The notes under the pieces were generated by a model. The model saw nothing but the letters and a program-made list of their open reading frames with translations. It searched no databases and had not been told where the DNA came from. From Maribacter sp. BPC-D8 (GTDB lineage: Bacteria; Bacteroidota; Bacteroidia; Flavobacteriales; Flavobacteriaceae): a DNA stretch of 64,000 bases. Below, piece after piece: positions 51,519 to 60,475 of the stretch. The stretch covers positions 1,240,001-1,304,000 of the forward strand of contig NZ_CP128187.1 of assembly GCF_035207705.1 (NCBI RefSeq), read 5' to 3'. The position numbers were made by a program, and so were the translations under genes. Position 1 is the stretch's first letter. Each line of letters begins with the position of its first letter.

Positions 51519-52463
51519 ATGAAATTAAAAGTCTGCCTTATTCAAGATAGTCCCGTTTTCTTTGATATCGAGAAAACTATCGATAAAATAGAAAGCCTAG
51601 TAAAGACCCATGCCAAGCAAGGGTGTGAATTAATTGTTTTTCCAGAATCGTTTATTCCTGGTTATCCAAGAGGATTTTCTTTTGGTGCAGTGGTTGGTAG
51701 CAGAACAGATGAAGGCAGAAAACTATATGCCGACTACCATAAAAACAGCTTAGATTTAGAAGGTAAGGAATTACAAAGACTGGTTAAACTAGCCAAAACC
51801 GAGAAGGTATATTTGGTTATTGGTGTTACAGAGAAGCAATCTAATAACGGCAGTCTGTATTGTTCAATGCTGTACATCTCCCCTACTGATGGTTTTTTAG
51901 GTGTACACCGAAAAATAAAGCCGACAGGTAGCGAACGTATTATTTGGAGTGAAGATGATGGTTCATCTTTAGTTAGTTTCGATACTAAAATTGGAAAGCT
52001 TGGCGGACTCATCTGTTGGGAGAATTACATGCCTTTGGCGAGAATGTCAATGTACAAACAAGGTGTGGAAATTTACATAGCTCCTACTGCAGACTCACGA
52101 GACGAATGGACTTCTACCATGAAACATATTGCTCTTGAAGGCAGATGCTTTGTATTGGGCTGCAATCAGTTTTATACGAAGTCAATGTATCCGAAAGAAT
52201 ATCAGCATTTGGTTGAAAATGAGCCAGAGAATTTATGTCGTGGTGGTAGTGTTATTGTTTCGCCACTTGGTAAAATTATTGCTGGACCTTTATTCGACGA
52301 ATCTGGTGCACTGGTTGCAGAAATTGACTTAGACGAAATTATACAAGCCAAATTAGATTTTGATGTTATCGGTCATTACTCAAGAAATGATATTTTTGAA
52401 TTTAATGCTGTAAATCAGCCAGATATGAAGGTTGAAAAGGATTTACAGTCAACTGCCAAATAA
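51519..52463 (+). CDS. Nitrilase (carbon-nitrogen hydrolase)
   Basis: A 314-residue hydrolase with the Glu-Lys-Cys triad: Glu43 in VFPESF, Lys132 in HRKIKPT and Cys166 in LICWENYMP. Those surroundings are those of branch-1 nitrilases, acting on nitriles to give carboxylates. Substrate range is not readable. It follows the SIP-like gene by 34 bp and is followed by a Crp-type regulator after 12 bp. Confidence 0.88.
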   Translation: MKLKVCLIQDSPVFFDIEKTIDKIESLVKTHAKQGCELIVFPESFIPGYPRGFSFGAVVGSRTDEGRKLYADYHKNSLDLEGKELQRLVKLAKTEKVYLVIGVTEKQSNNGSLYCSMLYISPTDGFLGVHRKIKPTGSERIIWSEDDGSSLVSFDTKIGKLGGLICWENYMPLARMSMYKQGVEIYIAPTADSRDEWTSTMKHIALEGRCFVLGCNQFYTKSMYPKEYQHLVENEPENLCRGGSVIVSPLGKIIAGPLFDESGALVAEIDLDEIIQAKLDFDVIGHYSRNDIFEFNAVNQPDMKVEKDLQSTAK

Positions 52464-52475
52464 CAAAATGTACAA

Positions 52476-53045
52476 ATGAAAAACCTCTTAAACTATATTG
52501 AAAAACGCTTTACACTTTCGAAAGCCGATATTGCTTTATTAGAACAGTATTCGACGACCGTTTATATTACCGCACAAACTAAAGTTTTAGAAGCAGGTCA
52601 GATAGAACAGCATGTATATTTTATTAGTAGTGGTATTGTTAAGGGCTATCAAAATATAGATGGAAAATTCGTCGTACAACATTTGGTTGAAGAACATGAC
52701 TTTTTTACATCTTTGGAAAGCTTTACAAACGAGAGTCCCACTTTAGATTATTATGAAGCAATTACCGATTGTAGATTGATAAAAATCTCTAAGTCTGACT
52801 TTGAGCTTCTTCAAGCAAAAACCAAGTTCTGGAGTGATGTAGTGAATACGGTCACAAATGAGCATTTAAATTGTAAGCAAGAGCGTGTCAAAGATTTTCA
52901 GACTCTGAACGCTAAAGAACGCTATCTGAAATTTCTAAAGCAGTATCCTAAATTAGCTTTACGTGTTTCTGTAGATAATATTGCTTCTTTCTTAGGTATT
53001 GAACCACAATCTTTGAGTAGAATACGAAAGCAAATCGTTTTCTAA
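52476..53045 (+). CDS. Crp/Fnr-family transcriptional regulator
   Basis: A 189-residue protein with a cNMP-binding-type domain (about 15-120: VLEAGQIEQHVYFISSGIVKGY) and a C-terminal HTH ending VDNIASFLGIEPQSLSRIRK. No Cys cluster for an FeS sensor is present, so Crp-like or unknown ligand. It sits 12 bp behind the nitrilase gene and likely controls this run of genes. Confidence 0.88.
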   Translation: MKNLLNYIEKRFTLSKADIALLEQYSTTVYITAQTKVLEAGQIEQHVYFISSGIVKGYQNIDGKFVVQHLVEEHDFFTSLESFTNESPTLDYYEAITDCRLIKISKSDFELLQAKTKFWSDVVNTVTNEHLNCKQERVKDFQTLNAKERYLKFLKQYPKLALRVSVDNIASFLGIEPQSLSRIRKQIVF

Positions 53046-53104
53046 CAAATGTTATTTTTACTTGACCGGTAAAACTTGAAATTTGTGAAAACAAAAATCA
53101 AAAC

Positions 53105-54109
53105 ATGAGTAACGAAATTTCATTGGTAACTGGTGGCAATGGTCATTTGGGCAATAACCTTATTAGACTTTTACTTTCCAATAATATAAAGGTAAGAACA
53201 ACCATAAGAAAGATTGATCAGAAAATACCTCTAGAAGGATTAAGTTGTGAGGTTGTACAAGCCGATTTAACTAATAGAGACGCTTTGAAAAAAGCATTTA
53301 AAGGTGTTACAAACCTATATGCAGTAGCAGCAAATTTTAGCATGTGGTCAAAAAATGCTAAAGTTGAAGTTTATGATAACAATTTAGTAGGGACACAAAA
53401 TGTATTTGATATTGCTCAAGAATGTGGTGTTAAAAACATCGTTTATATAAGCTCTGTCGCCTCGTTAGATTATACCAAACTACCTGCACATGTTGATAAC
53501 GGTTATAATAAAGACCGAAGAAATTGGTATTATAATTCTAAAAACGATTCAGATAAATTGGCGCTTGAATTGGGTAAGAGATATGGTATCAGAACTGTAT
53601 TGATTTTACCTTCTGCAATGATAGGTAGTAAAGCTTTTAAACTAAGCTATTCTAACGATTTGGTAAATAAAATTTTGAATGGCGAAATCCCAGTCGATAC
53701 AAATGTTTCTTTAAATTGGATAGATGTAAAAGATGTTGCCCAAGGTACGTTTAATGCCATGTTACAGGGCAAAAATGGCAGACGATATATACTTGCCAAT
53801 GAAAAACATACTACTCTTCAAGAAAGCGTAAAAATAGCATCAGAACGATATCCGGAATTGAATTTGAAAAATCCTAAAAAAATCCCCAAATGGCTTTTAT
53901 ATTCCGTTGCTGGCTTAATGGAGTTTAGCAGTAAACTTACAGGAAAAGAGCCTTTAATGCAACGACATTATATTGATATGTTCTACGGATTAAAACAAGA
54001 TTTTGATATTACATATGCAATTCAAGATTTAGGTTTTAAAACTAAACCATCAAAGAAGGCACTAATTGAAGCTTTAGAATACTTAAAGAATGACTGGGAT
54101 AATAAATAG
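53105..54109 (+). CDS. NAD-dependent epimerase / dihydroflavonol-reductase-like SDR
   Basis: A 334-residue extended SDR. LVTGGNGHLGNNLI is the cofactor motif, YISSVASLDY holds the Ser, and WYYNSKNDSDKLALE holds the Tyr-Ser-Lys (YNSK) region. This matches dihydroflavonol-4-reductase-like enzymes reducing a carbonyl on an unknown substrate. It follows the Crp gene after 59 bp. Confidence 0.85.
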   Translation: MSNEISLVTGGNGHLGNNLIRLLLSNNIKVRTTIRKIDQKIPLEGLSCEVVQADLTNRDALKKAFKGVTNLYAVAANFSMWSKNAKVEVYDNNLVGTQNVFDIAQECGVKNIVYISSVASLDYTKLPAHVDNGYNKDRRNWYYNSKNDSDKLALELGKRYGIRTVLILPSAMIGSKAFKLSYSNDLVNKILNGEIPVDTNVSLNWIDVKDVAQGTFNAMLQGKNGRRYILANEKHTTLQESVKIASERYPELNLKNPKKIPKWLLYSVAGLMEFSSKLTGKEPLMQRHYIDMFYGLKQDFDITYAIQDLGFKTKPSKKALIEALEYLKNDWDNK

Positions 54110-54167
54110 AAACATTATATTATAATCCTAATAGTATCTCTATCTTATGATCTTATATAATTATAGA

Positions 54168-55268
54168 ATGAAAAACAACACAATTGCCTTATCTTCTCTA
54201 CTATTAATTTTTAGTTTTACTAGTTGCAAGAATACTACCAAAAAAACATCTGATTCCACCGAAGATACATCCATAGAAAATGAATCCGATGAAACCGTTT
54301 ACGCAAGTGATGTGATTCCGTTTTTCGATGATTGGAAATTAATTCTGGGTGATGGATCTAATGCAGGAATTGCCAATAATTTCGAAAACAAAGAATTCTT
54401 CTATACTACAAATGACGGCAAAGATGATTGGGTAGTTTTTAAAGCTCCCAATGGTGGCGATACGCACGGTACATCTAATAATACCAGAACCGAATTAGCG
54501 CAGATTAAAAAGTTTTATCCAGAAACGGCAGATGATAAACTGACCGCTACATTAAAAGTTATGAATGTTTCAGCTACGGGTGATGCACGTGTTGCAGCAA
54601 CACATGCTGTTGTTGTTGGTCAAATTCATAGTGCAGATGCCTTTGAAAATGAACCCTTGAAAATCTTTTACAAGATATTTCCTGGTCATACCAAAGGTTC
54701 TGTATTCTGGCATTATGAAATTAATACGGCTGGAGATGATAACGCTGGCAGATGGGATTACTCTAATGCAGTTTGGGGAAATGACTTTTCTGTGGTTGGT
54801 GAAACGGCAGATACATATCCTGCAGAACCGGAAGATGGTATTGCATTGGGCGAAGAATTTAGTTATGAAGTTGTCGTAAAAGACGGTATTATGAGTTTGA
54901 AGTTTATGAGTGACGGGCACGAAACTAAAACATTTACTAAAAACTTATTAGAATCTGAATACGCTACAAAAGCTGATATTCCTGAGCAAACAAAGAAATT
55001 ATTCTTCCCGATTGGTCAAGATGGTGTCGAGCGTAAAGAAGCTTATGCTGGTGAAGGTCTATTTTTTAAACTGGGTACTTACAACCAAACAAATGGTAAA
55101 TCTCCTGATGTAAATATGAATTGGTGCTCAGGTGCAGAAACACATGGCGGTGATATTCAAAAACAATATGCAGATGGTAACTATGCAGAAGTTTGGTTTA
55201 AAACAGCTAGTATTAGCGTTAGCGATGCAGCCGTTTCTAATGAAGGTTATTTTACTAAAAATGATTAA
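54168..55268 (+). CDS. Alginate lyase, polysaccharide lyase family 7, lipoprotein
   Basis: A 366-residue lipoprotein (SFTSCKN, Cys about 20) with the PL7 jelly-roll signatures: NTRTELAQI (catalytic-site Arg), VVGQIHSAD (QIH motif) and LFFKLGTYNQTN (the YFKAGxYxQ motif). It cleaves alginate by beta-elimination, with the QIH form common on polyM/polyMG-active lyases. The start at 54168 (MKNNT) is preferred; an upstream in-frame ATG adds 7 residues without a signal. There is no PUL around it. Confidence 0.88.
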   Translation: MKNNTIALSSLLLIFSFTSCKNTTKKTSDSTEDTSIENESDETVYASDVIPFFDDWKLILGDGSNAGIANNFENKEFFYTTNDGKDDWVVFKAPNGGDTHGTSNNTRTELAQIKKFYPETADDKLTATLKVMNVSATGDARVAATHAVVVGQIHSADAFENEPLKIFYKIFPGHTKGSVFWHYEINTAGDDNAGRWDYSNAVWGNDFSVVGETADTYPAEPEDGIALGEEFSYEVVVKDGIMSLKFMSDGHETKTFTKNLLESEYATKADIPEQTKKLFFPIGQDGVERKEAYAGEGLFFKLGTYNQTNGKSPDVNMNWCSGAETHGGDIQKQYADGNYAEVWFKTASISVSDAAVSNEGYFTKND

Positions 55269-55309
55269 ATCAGACACAAAACTGAAGCATTTTTTTATCT
55301 GCTAACTAT

Positions 55310-56332
55310 TTAAGGAGCTATAGTTTCAAATTGTAACTTCTCAATAGTACTTCTAAATTCGGTCCGGTTGTTTGTTATAGTAAGTCCACCAATTAGATAA
55401 TACTCATTGTTATAAGTTACCAATTGAGCATCTCTGCAGCTTTCGTAAAAAGGAGTTTTCATAGTACCAAAGGTATCCGTAATTGTATTATAGTAATGAA
55501 AATTTATGGTAGAAGGGTCAGATGATATATTACCATCTGCATCTCCTGTAGGAACACCTCCTAATCCAAAAATGATATAATCACCAAATTGGCAAGCAAC
55601 ACCTTCGTCTAAATAGCTTTCGGTTTCTAATTCATTTATGGTTTCAAAAACCGTGTAATCTTCATTGAATTTAGATATTTTCATATCCTCCCAATTACTT
55701 AAATGAGCTACATACCGCGTGTCGTTTATTATAAAAGCATTTTCAGATATTGGATACCAACCAGCATTATTATCAAAAGTTGAGTGTTCTATTAATTCAT
55801 TAGTTAAAAGATCATACTTGTAGATGATTTCCGCTCGGTTTATTTGGTCTAAGACATAAACAGCATTTTCAGCTTCTATGTAATACCCTTGTATAGAATA
55901 TATTAAATCTGATAAGGGAAATGATTTAATAATTTCCCATTCATTTAATTCAAAATCAAATACAAATAGTCCTTTTCTAATTAATCGATACCATTTTCCA
56001 TCACGTAAAAAATTTAACCCGATATCAAAACTTGTCTTTGGAGTATTTGTATCTGTGGCTAATAGACTCCAATTTTTTGATTCAATATCGAAAGAATAGG
56101 TCTCATCTTCAGCTGTAGCATAAATTTTATCATCATGTACAAAGCTCGTATTAAATTGAGATACAGGCATATCTACAACAAACTCTGCATTTACAAAATC
56201 TAAGGTTTCTAGAGATGCTATCTCTTCAGGGATAGCTTCAATTAGAGGAGTTACAGTGGTATCATCACTAGATGAACATGCCATTGAGATTATCGCTAAA
56301 ATGAGACAAATACTCTTTCCTATATTTTTCAT
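55310..56332 (-). CDS. Kelch-like beta-propeller lipoprotein (putative)
   Basis: A 340-residue lipoprotein (ISMACSS, Cys about 20). Repeats resembling kelch blades occur throughout: DDKIYATAEDETYSFDIES, GLFVFDFELNEWE, EYYLIGGLTI. The repeats are degenerate and the ligand is unknown. It is convergent with the alginate lyase gene; no functional link is shown. Confidence 0.65.
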   Translation of the reverse strand: MKNIGKSICLILAIISMACSSSDDTTVTPLIEAIPEEIASLETLDFVNAEFVVDMPVSQFNTSFVHDDKIYATAEDETYSFDIESKNWSLLATDTNTPKTSFDIGLNFLRDGKWYRLIRKGLFVFDFELNEWEIIKSFPLSDLIYSIQGYYIEAENAVYVLDQINRAEIIYKYDLLTNELIEHSTFDNNAGWYPISENAFIINDTRYVAHLSNWEDMKISKFNEDYTVFETINELETESYLDEGVACQFGDYIIFGLGGVPTGDADGNISSDPSTINFHYYNTITDTFGTMKTPFYESCRDAQLVTYNNEYYLIGGLTITNNRTEFRSTIEKLQFETIAP

Positions 56333-56541
56333 AATAAAAGTTATTCTATGCAGTCCGAAATTACGTGAACCACTCTAAACAAGCTAACGAAATACCAGTG
56401 GTTTTATTTTGTTAGTATTAATTACAAACCGTTAATAACTTATCACAATCGTAACATGATTTTGCATGCTATTTTTTTGATTATTGCGATCTTAGTTGAT
56501 TCCGTTTAAAATGAATCATTCATCAATAATCAAGTATTATA

Positions 56542-57333
56542 ATGAGCACTATAGCATCCGTAATAGAACAAGTAAAAACTAAAGGTCCGTTAGTACATAA
56601 CATTACCAATTATGTAGTAATGAACAACACCGCCAATGCATTGTTAGCTGTTGGCGCATCACCCGTTATGGCACATGCTATTGAAGAAGTTAGAGATATT
56701 GTTAATATTTCATCATCGTTAGTTATAAACATGGGCACATTGAGCGAAAAATGGGTAGAAAGTATGCTAATGGCTGCAGAGCAAGCAAAGGCAACCAACA
56801 CTCCTTTTGTATTTGATCCTGTTGGTGTTGGTGCATCTGCATACAGAACCGAAGTTGCCCAAATGATTCTTAATGCTGCCACACCCAATGTAATTCGTGG
56901 TAATGCATCAGAAATTATGGCATTGGCAAAATTAACCAATTCCACCAAAGGGGTCGATAGTACTATGGGTACGCAAGATGCTATTAAAGGTGCTACCCTA
57001 CTATCAAAGAAATTCAATAACACGGTAGTAATTAGTGGTGAAACTGATTATATCATTACCGGAGATAACGTTAGTAAAATTGAAAACGGGAGTCCGCTTA
57101 TGGCTAAAATTACCGGTATGGGCTGTACGGCAACTGCAATGGTTGGTGCCTGTTTAGGTGTGGAAGAAAATGCGCATTTGGCAGCAACTGCGGCAATGGC
57201 GATTATGGGTGTTGCGGGCGATATGGCAAATGAAAAAAGTGCCGGACCAGGGAGTTTTCAAATGAATTTTTACGATAGTTTATATGATATCACTCCGGAA
57301 ATTTTAGACGCAAAAGTGAAGACCAATGCCTAA
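56542..57333 (+). CDS. thiM: Hydroxyethylthiazole kinase
   Basis: A 263-residue ribokinase-fold enzyme with the ThiM N-terminus PLVHNITNYVVMNNTANALLA and the metal/phosphate motif AKITGMGCTATAMVG near the C-terminus (catalytic Cys/Asp area). It phosphorylates the thiazole moiety for thiamine salvage. It heads a four-gene unit in which every start overlaps the previous stop. No TPP riboswitch is recognisable in the 209 bp upstream. Confidence 0.95.
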   Translation: MSTIASVIEQVKTKGPLVHNITNYVVMNNTANALLAVGASPVMAHAIEEVRDIVNISSSLVINMGTLSEKWVESMLMAAEQAKATNTPFVFDPVGVGASAYRTEVAQMILNAATPNVIRGNASEIMALAKLTNSTKGVDSTMGTQDAIKGATLLSKKFNNTVVISGETDYIITGDNVSKIENGSPLMAKITGMGCTATAMVGACLGVEENAHLAATAAMAIMGVAGDMANEKSAGPGSFQMNFYDSLYDITPEILDAKVKTNA

Positions 57334-57967
57334 ATTAGACTACGCTTTAATGTATGTTACCGATGACAGCATTAGAGATGATAATTCCTTTTTTGCCATC
57401 TTAGAAGCTGCTTTAAAAGGCGGTGCAACTATCATTCAATTACGAGAGAAATCTTTAGATACTTTAGCGTTTTATAAACGTGCAGTTCGATGTAAACAAT
57501 TGTGTAGCACCTACGGAATTCCCCTGATTATTAATGACCGGTTGGATATAGCACTTGCGATAGATGCAGACGGCGTACATATTGGTCAGACCGACATGCC
57601 TTATGATATTGCACGTAGATTATTGGGCAATAGTAAGATTATTGGACTATCGGTTAGTAATAAAGAACAAGCCGTAAAATGGGATGCTCAGGCGGCAGAT
57701 TATATTGGCATCTCCCCTATTTTTTCTACGAATACAAAGACGACGGATTTAGCGCAACCGTTGGGTATTTCGGGATTAAAAAAAATACGAGAACTATACA
57801 AAAAGCCGATTGTCTGCATTGGCGGAATTCACAAAGAAAACACACACGAAATTATAGCAAATGGAGCGGACGGAATAGCAATAGTTTCTGCCATTTCTAA
57901 AGCAGATAATCCAGAAGCGGCAACAAAAGAACTTAAAGAAATAGTATGCAAGACTTTTACAAACTAG
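57326..57967 (+). CDS. thiE: Thiamine-phosphate synthase
   Basis: A 213-residue TIM barrel with IIQLREKSL, LIINDRLDIALAIDADGVHIGQTDMP and GISPIFSTNTK, the ThiE phosphate-binding loops. It couples the thiazole phosphate from ThiM with HMP diphosphate from ThiD to thiamine phosphate. It starts 8 bp before the thiM stop. Confidence 0.95.
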   Translation: MPKLDYALMYVTDDSIRDDNSFFAILEAALKGGATIIQLREKSLDTLAFYKRAVRCKQLCSTYGIPLIINDRLDIALAIDADGVHIGQTDMPYDIARRLLGNSKIIGLSVSNKEQAVKWDAQAADYIGISPIFSTNTKTTDLAQPLGISGLKKIRELYKKPIVCIGGIHKENTHEIIANGADGIAIVSAISKADNPEAATKELKEIVCKTFTN

Positions 57968-58599
57968 CAAGAACACAAACAGATTATATTTTGGAAGCTA
58001 TAAAAGGGCAAGCCTTTATCAAAGAACTGATGAACGGTACGCTATCAACAGAGGTATTTCAATTTTACATTAATCAAGATGCCATGTATTTGGCTGAGTA
58101 TAAAAAAATACTGGCAACAATCGGCGTAAAATGTGAGCATGTAGATGATACCCAGTTTTTTCTAGATTCCGCCACAGGGATTATCAATGTAGAAAATGCA
58201 TTGCATCAAATATTTTTAAAGGATAATCAGCTCGCACATGAGCCCTCTCCTACTTGCGAACTGTACACTAGCTATTTGACCCGTATAGTGGCGAATCATT
58301 CTTTAGAAGAAGCATTGGCTGCCGTACTGCCCTGCTTTACTATTTATAAAGAAATCGGAGATTATATACAGGCGAACCAAACGAATCAAGCCGATAATCC
58401 GTATCAAAATTGGATAGACACCTATGGTGGCGAAGCATTTGCAAGCTCTGTAAATAATGCCATAGCAATCACCAACAAATACGCTACAAACGCCTCTGAT
58501 GATGTTTTAAAGAAAATGGAAACTGCCTTTGAGAAAGCATCTAAACTAGAATGGATGTTTTGGGACAGCGCCTATAATAAAGAAGCATGGAAAATATAA
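57946..58599 (+). CDS. tenA: Aminopyrimidine aminohydrolase / thiaminase II
   Basis: A 217-residue TenA with the active-site Cys in VLPCFTIYKEIG and the Glu in LEWMFWDSAY, plus early YINQDAMYL. It hydrolyses degraded base moieties such as formylaminopyrimidine to HMP for salvage. It overlaps thiE by 22 bp. Confidence 0.93.
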   Translation: MQDFYKLARTQTDYILEAIKGQAFIKELMNGTLSTEVFQFYINQDAMYLAEYKKILATIGVKCEHVDDTQFFLDSATGIINVENALHQIFLKDNQLAHEPSPTCELYTSYLTRIVANHSLEEALAAVLPCFTIYKEIGDYIQANQTNQADNPYQNWIDTYGGEAFASSVNNAIAITNKYATNASDDVLKKMETAFEKASKLEWMFWDSAYNKEAWKI

Positions 58600-59396
58600 A
58601 GACAGCATACAAAAGTGTGCTATCCATCGCTGGAAGCGATTCCGGTGGTTGTGCCGGTATACAGGCAGATATAAAAAGTATAAGTGCCTGCGGCGCATAT
58701 GCTGCTACGGTAATTACCGCCACTACGGCTCAAAATACTTTGGGAGTCACAGACATACACGCCATACCCATTTCTCATATCGAAAAGCAATTAGACGCAG
58801 TACTGAGTGATATTCAATTCGGAGGTATTAAAATTGGGATGCTTCATTCTTGCGAAGTGATTAATTTGGTACAAGAAAAACTGGCGGAATACAAACTAAA
58901 GAACATTGTCTTAGACCCAGTGATGGTGACCACATCTGGTCATAAATTAATTACCGATGATGCCATTGAATGTTTAAAAAACTTTCTGCCGCACGTCAAT
59001 TTAATTACTCCGAATATTCCAGAAGCAGAACTATTGATAGATGAAAAAATCAATGGGGATAATATGGAAGAAATGGCAAAGAAAATAGCAAAAAACTATA
59101 AAACCTCGGTACTTCTAAAAGGAGGACATATCATTGACAACAACGAAATGACAGATGTATTTTATGAGTACCCTACAGGTAAAACAATAACCATCACCAA
59201 CCCAAGGATAGCAACCAATAACACCCACGGCACCGGTTGTAGTCTGTCATCAAGTATTGCCACTTTTTTGAGTTTAAGTGAACCTATGGAAACTGCCATT
59301 AAAAAAGGATGTGAGTATGTCAACAAAGCCATAGCCGCTGGTCAATACAAAACCTTAGGTCTTGGTAACGGACCAATTAATCATTTTGGACTTTAA
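58587..59396 (+). CDS. thiD: Hydroxymethylpyrimidine/phosphomethylpyrimidine kinase
   Basis: A 269-residue kinase with SVLSIAGSDSGGCAGIQADIKS, IVLDPVMVTTSG and NNTHGTGCSLSSSIA, the last with the catalytic-Cys/anion-hole motif. It phosphorylates HMP twice, feeding ThiE. It overlaps tenA by 13 bp. Its 3' end has a degenerate duplicate at 60422-60470. Confidence 0.95.
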   Translation: MENIKTAYKSVLSIAGSDSGGCAGIQADIKSISACGAYAATVITATTAQNTLGVTDIHAIPISHIEKQLDAVLSDIQFGGIKIGMLHSCEVINLVQEKLAEYKLKNIVLDPVMVTTSGHKLITDDAIECLKNFLPHVNLITPNIPEAELLIDEKINGDNMEEMAKKIAKNYKTSVLLKGGHIIDNNEMTDVFYEYPTGKTITITNPRIATNNTHGTGCSLSSSIATFLSLSEPMETAIKKGCEYVNKAIAAGQYKTLGLGNGPINHFGL

Positions 59397-59576
59397 TTAA
59401 AATATGGATACAAATGATGTAAGAAAACACTTGGGTATAAATTTTTAAATATCGAAATTCGTTATTAGGCGCTAATAACAAGCAATCGTTCTTTAGCATC
59501 ATACTAACAAGCATAAACTAAATCAAAGTGGAGTATAAAGTTACTTTTAACTTTCAATCAATTTTACAAGAATAAA

Positions 59577-60401
59577 ATGATGAAATCTATTTTTACGATT
59601 ACAGTACTACTTTTTACATGTTCAATTTTTTCACAAAAGGTAGTTTCAGGTACTATTGTGGACAGTGAAACCAATGAAACAATACCATATGTAAATATTG
59701 GTATACTAAAGCAGACTTTGGGTACCGTTTCAAATGAATCGGGTAAGTTCGAATTTGAGGTGCAAAACGATTTTATGAAAGATACCATTAGGGTATCATC
59801 AATAGGCTATAAAACAATTTCGTTGGTAGCATCTGATTTTATTGAGAAAATGAGGGTCGATGCTGTACTTCCACTAACTGCCGATGTAACTGAATTAAAC
59901 GAAGTAACCATTACCGCCAGAGAGTTAAAAGAAAAGGTATTAGGTAATAAAGCCAGATCAAAATCTCTTAAACTTGGCTTTAGTGTAAATGAATTGGGTA
60001 ATGAGCTTGGTATAAAAATCAATATTAAGCACAACCCAACATTTCTTAAGAGCTTCAATACTCACATAGTATTAAACACCAACACTTCTTTAAAGTATCG
60101 TTTAAATATTTATAGCATTAAAAATGGACTACCAGATAAGAAAATAGTAAATGAAAATATCATTTTTCCTATTGATGTAGAAAAGGGTGATTTCTCTTTA
60201 AACCTAGAAAAATATAGAATTTATGTTGAAGATGATATTTACTGCACTATTGAATTAATTGAAACGCCAAATGAAGATGATGATATTGGTTTTTCAGGTT
60301 CACTATTTGGTCACGCTATGATTGTTAGAACTACAAGCCAGGCAGAATGGGAAAAAGTAGGTACAATAGGCGTTGGTTTTAACTGTACGGTTAAGTATTA
60401 G
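59577..60401 (+). CDS. Secreted CarboxypepD_reg-like protein
   Basis: A 274-residue protein with a signal peptide ending IFSQ (about 20) and a carboxypeptidase regulatory-like domain (about 22-110: VVSGTIVDSETNETIPYVNIG), then a second soluble beta domain. These modules usually sit at the N-terminus of TonB receptors but here stand alone without a barrel. This gene and its flanks sit between thiD and a degenerate copy of the thiD tail. Confidence 0.7.
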   Translation: MMKSIFTITVLLFTCSIFSQKVVSGTIVDSETNETIPYVNIGILKQTLGTVSNESGKFEFEVQNDFMKDTIRVSSIGYKTISLVASDFIEKMRVDAVLPLTADVTELNEVTITARELKEKVLGNKARSKSLKLGFSVNELGNELGIKINIKHNPTFLKSFNTHIVLNTNTSLKYRLNIYSIKNGLPDKKIVNENIIFPIDVEKGDFSLNLEKYRIYVEDDIYCTIELIETPNEDDDIGFSGSLFGHAMIVRTTSQAEWEKVGTIGVGFNCTVKY

Positions 60402-60421
60402 AGTTGTTATTTCGAATAGTC

Positions 60422-60470
60422 GTTGGTCAATACAAAACCTTATATCATGATAACGGACTTTTCAATCATT
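60422..60470 (+). repeat. Degenerate duplicate of the thiD 3' end
   Basis: These 49 bases match 59337-59385, inside the final codons of thiD, at 40 positions, including an unbroken run TGGTCAATACAAAACCTTA. No reading frame joins it to a gene. It is the scar of a duplication or insertion. Confidence 0.85.
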
Positions 60471-60475
60471 AGAAA

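Noticed and set aside
56333..56541. TPP riboswitch upstream of thiM
   Set aside because: The conserved CUGAGA and related core segments of a thi-box are not visible in this leader.
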